This document shows positions 25,350-32,807 of a stretch of 64,000 bases of DNA, one piece after another. The position numbers were made by a program, and so were the translations under genes. The notes under the pieces were generated by a model that did not search any database, had not been told where the DNA came from, and saw nothing but the letters and a program-made list of their open reading frames with translations. Every line of letters begins with the position of its first letter. Within the stretch, counting starts at the first letter, position 1. The stretch is taken from the NCBI RefSeq assembly GCF_018449695.1, contig NZ_JAAVUY010000005.1:248001-312000 (forward strand). Reading direction: 5' to 3'. The DNA comes from Bradyrhizobium sp. dw_411. Lineage in GTDB: Bacteria; Pseudomonadota; Alphaproteobacteria; Rhizobiales; Xanthobacteraceae.

Positions 25350-26837
25350 CTACTTCACCTGCACCTGCACTACCGCTCCCGGTTTGTCCGGGCGCCCCTC
25401 CGCGATCACCAGATAGCGCCGCGGAATTTGTTGCTCGCCCTGCACGATCTGGCGGATCGGGCCGGTGGTGTTGACGATCGCCGATCCTGCCGGATTGGTC
25501 ATGAAGGCGGCAATCACTTCCAGTTTGCCCTTGCCGTCGGGTTCGCTGGCGAGTGCCAGCACATAGGGCATCTTCGGCTGCAGGCCGGTGGCGGCGGCCT
25601 GAAATACCTGGATCAGTCCCTGATCGAACAGCGAGACGCTGGTCGGTGCATTCTCCGCGCTACCTTTCGCCTTGCCGCCGGCCAACGGCGCCAACGCGAG
25701 ATGCGTGGCCTGCCCTGCCAGATCGAGCGGCTGCAAGCTTTGCGTGCCTGCTCCGTCAGGCACCGCGTTCGGGACATAGGTGATCGCCTGCGGCGCCTGC
25801 CCGACCGGGCTGGTCGCGATCAGTCTGTTGGTAAGGGTATCGATCGCGGCCATGCCATCGGCATTTTCGAGCCCGACGTAAACCCGGCTGCCGTCGCCGG
25901 AGGGCCACACGCCATGCGGCAGTTTGCCGACCGGGATCGTCGCGACCTGTGAGAAGTCGTCGGTGCGAAATACCTTGACCTCGTTCAAGCCGCCGATCGT
26001 CACATAGGCAAAGGTGCCATTGGCGTTGTGGGCGAAGTTGACGTGATTGGAGATCGGTCCGGTCTCGAACGATTTCAATATCGAAAACGGCGGCCGCGCA
26101 TCGAACACCATGGTCCGCCCGGTGTCCTTGAGCGTCATCCAGACCTGCTTGCCGTCCGGTGTGGCCGCAATGTTCGGACAGAACGGACTATCCTGCTTGA
26201 CGTGACCGACGATGGTGTGATCGGCGACCGTGATCACGACAGTGTCGGGATTGAAGGATGAGCAGACATAGCCGTATTTGCCATCGGGCGAGAAAATCTG
26301 CATCCCGGGCCCGGCCGGCACCTTGATCCGCGAGGTCTCCTCAAAGCTCTGGCCATCGAGCACCGCGATGTAGTCTTCGCCGCGCACGGTGACCCAGACC
26401 TCCTTGCCGTCGGGCGTAAAGAACGCTTCATGCGGCGAGCGGCCGACATAGGTCGTATGGCGAACCGCATTGGTGGCGGTGTCGATGAAGGTGACGGAAT
26501 TGCTGCCGATCGAAACCACCGCGATGGTCTTATGGTCCGGCGAAAAGCCCATGCCGTGGACCAGAACCTGCCCCTTGTAGAGGGGCGTGAAATTGCCGGG
26601 CTGCGGATCGCCGAGACGGATCACGCCGACCAGTCTGTTGTCGACGGGATCGGTCACCGAGACCGTGTTGGAGAACTGCTCCGCGGAATAAACCCGGTCG
26701 CGATGGCTGATCGCGATATCGGGATCGCCGGCCGCGCCTGGCGCCTGACCGGCGAAGGCAGCGGTGTGCCAGGCAAAGCAAACGCTCGCGATAAGACCTG
26801 CATTCATAAGACCTGCATTCAAAAGTGTGCGCTTCAT
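25350..26837 (-). CDS. Secreted YVTN-type beta-propeller repeat protein
   Basis: 495 residues with a signal peptide (MKRTLLNAGLMNAGLIASVC FAWHTAAFA). The mature region is built of repeated blades with the pattern VxVxDTxTNxVxxTIxVGxxPHxxxxSPDG, for example TFIDTATNAVRHTTYVGRSP and VKVFRTDDFSQVATIPVGKL. It is periplasmic and presumably a protein-interaction or redox-partner scaffold. It lies 14 bases downstream of a DUF305 gene and is co-transcribed with it. An 18-base direct repeat in the signal-peptide region (CTTATGAATGCAGGTCTT type, MNAGLI/LNAGLM) suggests a small recent in-frame duplication. Confidence 0.85.
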   Translation of the reverse strand: MKRTLLNAGLMNAGLIASVCFAWHTAAFAGQAPGAAGDPDIAISHRDRVYSAEQFSNTVSVTDPVDNRLVGVIRLGDPQPGNFTPLYKGQVLVHGMGFSPDHKTIAVVSIGSNSVTFIDTATNAVRHTTYVGRSPHEAFFTPDGKEVWVTVRGEDYIAVLDGQSFEETSRIKVPAGPGMQIFSPDGKYGYVCSSFNPDTVVITVADHTIVGHVKQDSPFCPNIAATPDGKQVWMTLKDTGRTMVFDARPPFSILKSFETGPISNHVNFAHNANGTFAYVTIGGLNEVKVFRTDDFSQVATIPVGKLPHGVWPSGDGSRVYVGLENADGMAAIDTLTNRLIATSPVGQAPQAITYVPNAVPDGAGTQSLQPLDLAGQATHLALAPLAGGKAKGSAENAPTSVSLFDQGLIQVFQAAATGLQPKMPYVLALASEPDGKGKLEVIAAFMTNPAGSAIVNTTGPIRQIVQGEQQIPRRYLVIAEGRPDKPGAVVQVQVK

Positions 26838-26851
26838 GGAAGCTCTCCTGT

Positions 26852-27364
26852 CTATCGCGATGATCTGAGGAATGAGAGAACGGAAGCAAGCACGCCCGGC
26901 GAAGCAGGTACCTGCGTTGGCGAGGCCACCGACGGCGGCAGGGGATCGCCGATCGCCAGCCGCATCGCCGCGATTTCCTGCTGCTGCGTCACGATGATCT
27001 CCTGCGCCAACCGCCTGATCTGTTCGTTGTGGCCGTCGCGCAGCACCGCCTGCGCCATCTCGATCGCGCCCTGATGATGCGGCGTCATCATCGCGACGAA
27101 ATCGCGATCGACATCGCCGGTCGGCTGGATCACCATGCCGGACATCATCTTGTTCATGGCGGTGTCGTTTGCCGTCAGATAAGGCGTCTCCTCGGGAAAG
27201 GCGGCCTCGGTCGCTGCCGAGCAGATCGTGAACGGCGAAATCGCGACGAGCGTCTGGCTTTGCCGTCCCACGGCAAATGCCGCCGCGCCAACCACTGCGA
27301 CGCAGGCCAATCGTGCGAGCCAGGAAATAGATGGAGGAGTCGATGACGAGATCGATGCGGACAT
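26852..27364 (-). CDS. DUF305 family protein, membrane-anchored
   Basis: 170 residues from the ATG at 27364; an in-frame ATG at 27400 adds 12. One N-terminal hydrophobic segment (LARLACVAVVGAAAFAVG) serves as anchor or signal. The diagnostic DUF305 motif MMTPHHQGAIEMAQ is present, with a second part LAQEIIVTQQQEIAAMRLAI. DUF305 proteins are periplasmic four-helix proteins with ferritin-like histidines, often linked to copper. First gene of a two-gene unit with the beta-propeller protein. The 27365-27591 spacer shows nothing clear. Confidence 0.9.
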   Translation of the reverse strand: MSASISSSTPPSISWLARLACVAVVGAAAFAVGRQSQTLVAISPFTICSAATEAAFPEETPYLTANDTAMNKMMSGMVIQPTGDVDRDFVAMMTPHHQGAIEMAQAVLRDGHNEQIRRLAQEIIVTQQQEIAAMRLAIGDPLPPSVASPTQVPASPGVLASVLSFLRSSR

Positions 27365-27591
27365 CACGGGTTGTTCTCCGAATGGTTCAACGCGAGACAA
27401 TCATGACAGATAAATGTCGGGCCGGGAGGCTGATCATTGGCGGGTTGCGCCACGGGCGTGGACCAACAATTGCGTTGGCGGCTTAGCGCCTATTCTGCCG
27501 TCGGTGTATCAACTCACATTCTCGCCCGATCAACGATCGGTGACTTCATCGCTGCTGCAACTCAAACGCAAGTGAGCGTGAATACTCGCGC

Positions 27592-28617
27592 CTACGTTCG
27601 CGTCGGGCCGCGCTTCGCATTGCCAATCAGCTTCTCGATATTCCCCTGATCGATCTGCCGGCGCACCTCGGGCGGCAGTGCAAGCTCGTCGAGCGCGCGG
27701 ATGGTTTCGCGCACCAGATATTTGCCGCCCTCCGCGTCGAACGGAAAGTCGCTGGCAAACAGCACGTGATCCCTGCCGAAATAATCGAGGCCGAGCCGCG
27801 TCGCCGCTGTCGAACCCGACAACGCGGTGTCGGCATGGAACATGCGGAAATAATCCTGCGGCTTTTTCTTCAATGGCCCCGGCAACAGGTGCGCATCCGC
27901 GGGCGGCGTGCGCGCTCCCATCTCCAGCCCCCAGCCCTGCTCGATCCGCCCTTCAAAATAAGGGATCATCGCTCCCATGTGATGGGTGATGATCCTGAGG
28001 TCAGGATGCCGGTCGAACAGGCCTGAAAAGACCAGCCGCGCCATCGCGACGCTGCTGTCGTAAGGCCAGCCAAAACACCACCAGATTTCATAGCGCGAAC
28101 GCTGCTCATTGGCATAGTCAGGCAACGGGCCGCGCACGGGATGAAGCCAGATAGCAAGCCCGCGCGCCGCGATCGCATCGAACACCGGCAGGAAGCGCGG
28201 TTCGTCCAGCGCGTCGCCCCGCACATGGGTGCAGATCTGAAAGCCGATCGCGCCGAGCGCCGCGGCACGCTCGACCTCGGCGACCGCCGCATCGGGATCG
28301 AGCAGCGAGAGCGCGCCGGCGAAGGCCGGAAAGCGCTCGGGAAACCTGTCGACGAGATCGGCCAACCCGTCATTCATCAGGCGCATCAGATCGACGGCGG
28401 CTTCGCCCTCCGCCAGATCCTCGATCGGCGGCATCGAAGGCGTCAGGATCTGGCGATAATCCTCAAACACGTCCATCAGACGAAAGCGCTGGTCGAGATC
28501 GTAGAGCGAGGTGAGCTCCATCCAGCGCTTGAGCGGACCGGCCGCCGAGGCGACCTTCTGCAGCCGGGCGAAATAGGCCGGCGGGAAAATGTGCGTCCAG
28601 GCATCGATGCGGGTCAC
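27592..28617 (-). CDS. Amidohydrolase_2 family metal-dependent hydrolase/decarboxylase
   Basis: 341 residues of the aminocarboxymuconate-semialdehyde decarboxylase superfamily. The frame extends to 28668, but the GTG at 28617 has a well-placed AGGAGA six bases upstream and starts right at the first strand (VTRIDAWTHIFPP). The metal site normally has H-x-H; here the first motif is DAWTHIFP, retaining one His. Later motifs are AIWLHPVRG, IITHHMGAMIPYF and the terminal Asp in VLFASDFPFDAEGG. It could decarboxylate or hydrolyse a small aromatic acid. Divergent from the deacetylase gene cluster. Confidence 0.85.
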   Translation of the reverse strand: MTRIDAWTHIFPPAYFARLQKVASAAGPLKRWMELTSLYDLDQRFRLMDVFEDYRQILTPSMPPIEDLAEGEAAVDLMRLMNDGLADLVDRFPERFPAFAGALSLLDPDAAVAEVERAAALGAIGFQICTHVRGDALDEPRFLPVFDAIAARGLAIWLHPVRGPLPDYANEQRSRYEIWWCFGWPYDSSVAMARLVFSGLFDRHPDLRIITHHMGAMIPYFEGRIEQGWGLEMGARTPPADAHLLPGPLKKKPQDYFRMFHADTALSGSTAATRLGLDYFGRDHVLFASDFPFDAEGGKYLVRETIRALDELALPPEVRRQIDQGNIEKLIGNAKRGPTRT

Positions 28618-28711
28618 GGGGGATCTCCTGAGAGGCTGACTTTCTGGCCGCCCGTCATGCCCCGCCATAGCAGTCTGTTCTTACGCAGACTGCGGAAACT
28701 TGTCTGCGCTG

Positions 28712-28760
28712 CCGGGCATCCACGTCTTTCTTTTGTGACACCAAGACGTGGATGGCCGGG
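28712..28760. repeat. Palindromic spacer repeat (family G)
   Basis: CCGGGCATCCACGTCTT and AAGACGTGGATGGCCGGG arms around a short loop, followed by CCCGGCCATGAC. A smaller palindrome (CGCAGAC / GTCTGCG) lies just left at 28684-28708. The spacer 28618-28944 contains nothing else recognisable; either hairpin could separate the divergent units. Confidence 0.7.
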
Positions 28761-28944
28761 ACAAGCCCGGCCATGACAAAGAAACGGTGTCATTTGGCCG
28801 CTTTTCCCCTCCGTGCACCCCTACTTTATATACTTCTGTATTTTTCTTCCATGATGTATACATATCCGGCGCAAGAAGGCCTGTTTGTATAAAGGCTCAA
28901 GCGACGGCTGCTTGGTTGCGCCGCTACTACTTTGGGGGGAATTG

Positions 28945-29820
28945 ATGCTTCTTTCGGAACGGCTCACTTATTCACCGATCACCCAGCGTCCCAAGCTCAC
29001 CTTGCCCGGCGGCAAGCGGGTCGCGGTGTTTATTCTGGTGTCGGTCGAGGAATGGGACGAGCGCGAACCGATGCCGCGCACGATCAACACGCCGCGCGGC
29101 GGCGCGCCGGAGCCGGATGTCCTGAACTGGACCTGGCACGAATACGGCAACCGCGTCGGCTTCTGGCGGCTGCTGCAGACCCTCGACAGTTTCAACATCC
29201 CCGCCTCGATGGCGATCAACGGTTCGGCGATCAAGGCCTATGAGCCGATTTCCATCGCCGCGCGCGACCGCAAATGGGAATTCATCGGTCACGGCTACAA
29301 TCAAAAGAACATGCAGAAGGTCGAGGACGAGCGCGCCGCGATCCGCAAGACCGCCGAGACCATCAAGGCCTTCACCGGACAGGCGCCGAAAGGCTGGGTC
29401 GGACCGGGGCTGACCGAAACCTACGAGACCCCGGATATCCTGGCCGAAGAAGGCTATGGCTACCTGCTCGACTGGGTGATGGACGACCAGCCGGTCGAGC
29501 TGAAAACCCGCACCAAGCCCATCGTCAGCATCCCCTTTACGCAGGAATGCAACGACATCGGCATCATGCTCAACCAGAACCATACCGCATCCGAATATTG
29601 CGCCCGCGCCATCGATCAGTTCGATCAACTGGTGATCGATGCGGAGGGCTCGGCGCGGGTGATGGCGATGGTCGTGCATCCCTTCATCATGGGCGTCGCG
29701 CATCGCCTGCGGCATCTGCGCGAGACGCTGGCCTATATCTCGTCGCACCAGCACGGCGTGTTCATGACATCGGGTGAAATCTACGACTGGTACCAGACGG
29801 GGCGCGCCAAAACAGGCTGA
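28945..29820 (+). CDS. Polysaccharide-deacetylase-like (PuuE/NodB fold) hydrolase
   Basis: 291 residues. The ATG at 28945 is preceded by GGGGGGAATTG. The fold is that of carbohydrate-esterase-4 proteins, closest to the allantoinase-PuuE-like subgroup: GKRVAVFILVSVEEWDE, SMAINGSAIKAYEPI, EFIGHGYNQKNMQ and GWVGPGLTETYETPDILAEEGY. The first NodB aspartate pair is replaced by VEEW, as in the PuuE-like subgroup, so a sugar substrate is not assured. It heads a four-gene cluster with an MFS carrier, an aldolase-like protein and a GntR regulator; hydrolysis of an imported amide or ureide is plausible. Confidence 0.83.
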   Translation: MLLSERLTYSPITQRPKLTLPGGKRVAVFILVSVEEWDEREPMPRTINTPRGGAPEPDVLNWTWHEYGNRVGFWRLLQTLDSFNIPASMAINGSAIKAYEPISIAARDRKWEFIGHGYNQKNMQKVEDERAAIRKTAETIKAFTGQAPKGWVGPGLTETYETPDILAEEGYGYLLDWVMDDQPVELKTRTKPIVSIPFTQECNDIGIMLNQNHTASEYCARAIDQFDQLVIDAEGSARVMAMVVHPFIMGVAHRLRHLRETLAYISSHQHGVFMTSGEIYDWYQTGRAKTG

Positions 29821-29874
29821 CGCGCACCGCATCGAACAAAATCAGAACAACACATCAAAATCGGGGAGAGTTTC

Positions 29875-31149
29875 ATGGAAACACAAAAGGACGGTCGATA
29901 CAAAACCGCGATCGTGATGTTCGCGATTCTGCTGGCCTCGTACATGTGCAACGCGATGGACCGGCAGATATTTCCGCTGCTGCTGAGCGATGTGCGCAAG
30001 GAATTCAACTACACGATCTATGATGCCGGGCTGCTCTCGACCATCTTCACGCTCGGGCTTGCGGTTGCCGGCATTCCCACGGGCTATCTGCTGACGAAAA
30101 TGTCACGCAAATCGGTGCTGCAACTGGGCATCCTGATCTTCTCGGTCGGCACCGCCGCTACCGTTCTGGCCTATGGCTTCACCGACATGCTGTTTTATCG
30201 CGCGGTGACCGGCATCGGCGAGGCGATGCAGGTGACGGTTCTGATCGCGATCTGCACCAATTATTTTTCGAATTATCGCTCGGCCGCAGTGGGCACGCTG
30301 AGCTTCACTTACGGCATCGGCGCCATCATCGGATCGCCCTTGGCCGGCTTCCTGCTGTCGTACTACCAGACCTGGCGTTTCCCGATGATCGTGTTCGGGC
30401 TGTTTGGAATCGTCGCGATGGGATTCATCGCCGTGTTCGTCAAGCCGTGGTTCAGCGAAACGCTTGGCACCGAAGAAAACCAGCGCAACATCAGCGCCGA
30501 AAACAAACTGTTCAATCACAACATCGTCGTGCTGACGGTGGTCAGCGTATTGTGGGGCCTCACGCTCTACGCTTATTTCGGCCTCTACCCGACCTATCTG
30601 CGCGAGGCGCTCAAATATACGCCGCCAACCGCCGGTTCGCTGATGAGCTTCTTTGGCATCGGCGCGCTGACCTCGATCGGTGGCGGCTGGCTCGGTGACC
30701 GCTTCTCGCCACGCGTGGTGCTGGGCGGAGCGTTCTTCGCGGCCGCCGGCCTCGGCTGGCTGCTGTTTCACTCCGGTTCGAGTTTTCCCGTGCTGGCGGC
30801 GATCACGCTGGTCTGGGGTCTTGTTGCCGGCGGCATCCTGTTCGTCAATGTCGCTGCCTACCATGTGAAGGCCGTGCGGCCGGCATTGTCGAGCCGCGCC
30901 GCCGGATTGTTTGTCACAACCTTCTACGCGGCGGGCGCCGCGTCCGGCTACATCCTCGGCTTCCTCGTCAACGCCTATAGCTGGCAGACCGCAGCCGACA
31001 TCCAGATCGTCGGATTGTCGCTGATCGCGGGCTTTGTCTCGCTGGCGCTCAAGCCGGAACGGATGCTGTCCCGTCAAGCCGCCGCCAGCCCACAGCCCGC
31101 GACCGCCCCGGCAACCGCCCCCACGGCCGTTCCCGTTCAACAGACCTGA
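29875..31149 (+). CDS. Major facilitator superfamily transporter
   Basis: 424 residues and about 12 membrane spans. The opening (ILLASYMCNAMDRQIFPLLL) and the loop GIPTGYLLTKMSRKSVLQLG are typical of anion:cation symporter-like carriers of organic acids. The cytoplasmic central loop after span 6 carries the charged stretch GTEENQRNISAENKLF. The C-terminal tail is Pro/Ala/Thr-rich (TAPATAPTAVP). It starts 54 bases after the deacetylase and is followed by a strong hairpin. Confidence 0.9.
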   Translation: METQKDGRYKTAIVMFAILLASYMCNAMDRQIFPLLLSDVRKEFNYTIYDAGLLSTIFTLGLAVAGIPTGYLLTKMSRKSVLQLGILIFSVGTAATVLAYGFTDMLFYRAVTGIGEAMQVTVLIAICTNYFSNYRSAAVGTLSFTYGIGAIIGSPLAGFLLSYYQTWRFPMIVFGLFGIVAMGFIAVFVKPWFSETLGTEENQRNISAENKLFNHNIVVLTVVSVLWGLTLYAYFGLYPTYLREALKYTPPTAGSLMSFFGIGALTSIGGGWLGDRFSPRVVLGGAFFAAAGLGWLLFHSGSSFPVLAAITLVWGLVAGGILFVNVAAYHVKAVRPALSSRAAGLFVTTFYAAGAASGYILGFLVNAYSWQTAADIQIVGLSLIAGFVSLALKPERMLSRQAAASPQPATAPATAPTAVPVQQT

Positions 31150-31158
31150 CACCAATGA

Positions 31159-31190
31159 CTCTCGCGGAGCACGCTATCGCTCCGCGAGAG
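31159..31190 (+). terminator. Strong hairpin after the MFS gene
   Basis: Perfect 12-bp stem CTCTCGCGGAGC / GCTCCGCGAGAG with an 8-base loop, followed by CCACAATTTTG. Probable terminator or attenuator between the MFS gene and the aldolase-like gene. Confidence 0.75.
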
Positions 31191-31224
31191 CCACAATTTT
31201 GTTTCCTGAGTGGAGAAGAAGAAA

Positions 31225-31920
31225 ATGCCCGATATCGCCGATTTGTCGCGCCGCGTGCGCATGGCCGGCCGCGCCTTGGACCGTGCCGGTCTGGTGCACG
31301 CCTATGGTCATTGCAGCCAGCGCATCGATGAAAAGAGTTTTTTAGTGTCGCCGCCCAAGCCGCTTGGTCTGGTTGGCCCCGACGAGCCCTGCGCGGTGGT
31401 GCCGCTGGATGGTCCCCTGCCCGAAGGCGTACTGGGCGAGGTCCGCATCCATCGCGAAATCTATCGGCTGCGGCCCGATGTAAAGGGCGTGATCCGCTCG
31501 ACGCCGCATAAGTCGATGACATTGGGCGCGATGCGGCTGACGCCGAAGGCGCGCTATGGTTACGGCGCCTATTTCGCGCCGCAGCCGCCGCTGTGGGACA
31601 ATCCCCGCCTGTTGCGCTCCGACGAATTGACGGTGCGGCTGGCGCAGACCCTCGGCAAGGCCAGCGCGATCTTTATGCGCGGCAATGGATTGGTTACAGC
31701 CGGCACCAGCGTCGAGGAAGCCGTGGTGCTGACCTGGTACGCCGAGGACGCTGCGCGCGTCGAACTGGAATTCCTGGCCGCTGGCATGCAGGACGTCGGC
31801 ATCCTCAGCGACGACGATATCGAGGCCCGTGTGACCTGGGCCGGCCGCATCCGCGAGCGGATGTGGGAGTATCTGACCGCGGGTGATCCCGAGGAGCAGC
31901 CGGGACCCGCCAATTTCTAA
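31225..31920 (+). CDS. Class II aldolase/adducin family protein with altered metal site
   Basis: 231 residues from the ATG at 31225, which follows GGAGAAGAAGAAA; an in-frame GTG lies at 31210. The family layout is clear (LVHAYGHCSQRID, SPPKPLGLVGPDEP, GVIRSTPHKSMTLGA, IFMRGNGLVTAG). In classical members the zinc ligands are an HxH pair and the His of GHG. Here these positions read STPH and GNG, so at least the third ligand is lost. It may bind metal differently or act without aldol cleavage. Co-oriented with the GntR regulator that follows. Confidence 0.85.
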   Translation: MPDIADLSRRVRMAGRALDRAGLVHAYGHCSQRIDEKSFLVSPPKPLGLVGPDEPCAVVPLDGPLPEGVLGEVRIHREIYRLRPDVKGVIRSTPHKSMTLGAMRLTPKARYGYGAYFAPQPPLWDNPRLLRSDELTVRLAQTLGKASAIFMRGNGLVTAGTSVEEAVVLTWYAEDAARVELEFLAAGMQDVGILSDDDIEARVTWAGRIRERMWEYLTAGDPEEQPGPANF

Positions 31921-31958
31921 AGCCGTGCCAGGAAATCTCGACTCTCGGGGAAGCCGAC

Positions 31959-32693
31959 ATGACGACCATCACGCTCGAACCGCGTCCCGGCGCCGATCCG
32001 GAAGATAGAGAAACCGAAACCCTGACCGGCGAAGCGACGCGGCGTATCCGTCAATCCATCCTCGACGGAGAGCTGGAACCGAACGCACGGCTGAACGAAG
32101 TGCATCTGTGCGACAGCCTGTCGATATCGCGCACGCCGCTACGCGCCGCGCTGCAGACCCTGGCTGGCGAGGGACTGCTGATCTACACGGCGAACCGCGG
32201 CTTCTCCGTGCGCGCATTCGAACTCACGGAGATCATCGATACGTTTGAGATGCGCGTGCTCGCCGAAGGACTGGCCGCCCGGCTCGCGGCGGAACGCGGC
32301 CTGTCCGACGCCGCGCGCGAGCGCATGGAGGCATCGCTGGTTCGTGGCGACCGTCTGATCGCGCCTGATTTCCCGGTGGAACGGCGGCAGGATGAATATT
32401 CCGCCGTTAACGAGATGTTCCACGGCACCATTCATCGCGCGTCTGAAACGCAGGTAGTCGCCGATGTACTGGCACGCTGCCAGATCCCGCGGGTGTCGGC
32501 GCGAAACATCATGGTGCTGAGCCTCGATGAAATGATCGCGCGCAATCGGTTTCATCACGATATTTTTGATGCGATTCTGTGCCGCGAACCCCGCAAGGCG
32601 GAGGACCTGATGCAGCGCCACGTCGCCGAGGTGAAGAAGGCGATGGTAGTGACGTTGAGCCACCGGCGTGTTGCCGCGGGCCAACGAAGCTAA
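31959..32693 (+). CDS. GntR family transcriptional regulator (FadR subfamily)
   Basis: 244 residues. N-terminal winged helix, residues ~25-85: TRRIRQSILDGELEPNARLN, CDSLSISRTPLRAALQTL and GLLIYTANRGFSVR. The C-terminal part is an all-helical FCD-type ligand domain with HHDIFDAIL carrying candidate metal-binding histidines. It starts 38 bases after the aldolase-like gene and likely controls the deacetylase/MFS/aldolase cluster in response to a carboxylate. Confidence 0.88.
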   Translation: MTTITLEPRPGADPEDRETETLTGEATRRIRQSILDGELEPNARLNEVHLCDSLSISRTPLRAALQTLAGEGLLIYTANRGFSVRAFELTEIIDTFEMRVLAEGLAARLAAERGLSDAARERMEASLVRGDRLIAPDFPVERRQDEYSAVNEMFHGTIHRASETQVVADVLARCQIPRVSARNIMVLSLDEMIARNRFHHDIFDAILCREPRKAEDLMQRHVAEVKKAMVVTLSHRRVAAGQRS

Positions 32694-32705
32694 CGTTTCC
32701 GTGGC

Positions 32706-32801
32706 ATCATCCTCCGAGACGCATCGCTTCGCGATGCTCCTCAGGATGAGGTCTGTAATCCTCATGGTGAGGAGCGCGTCTTCGCGCGTCTCGAACCATG
32801 A
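32706..32801. repeat. Palindromic repeat family E (copy 1)
   Basis: Two nested parts: ATCCTCCGAGACGCATCGCT with CGATGCTCCTCAGGATGAGG, then CTCATGGTGAGGAGCGCG with CGCGTCTCGAACCATGA. Between convergent genes, with copies at 36583 and 54470. May act as a bidirectional terminator. Confidence 0.8.
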
Positions 32802-32807
32802 AAGCCA

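Noticed and set aside
30103..31155. 350-residue minus-strand frame opposite the MFS gene
   Set aside because: Antisense shadow rich in Gly, Arg, Asp and Gln; the MFS gene is unambiguous.
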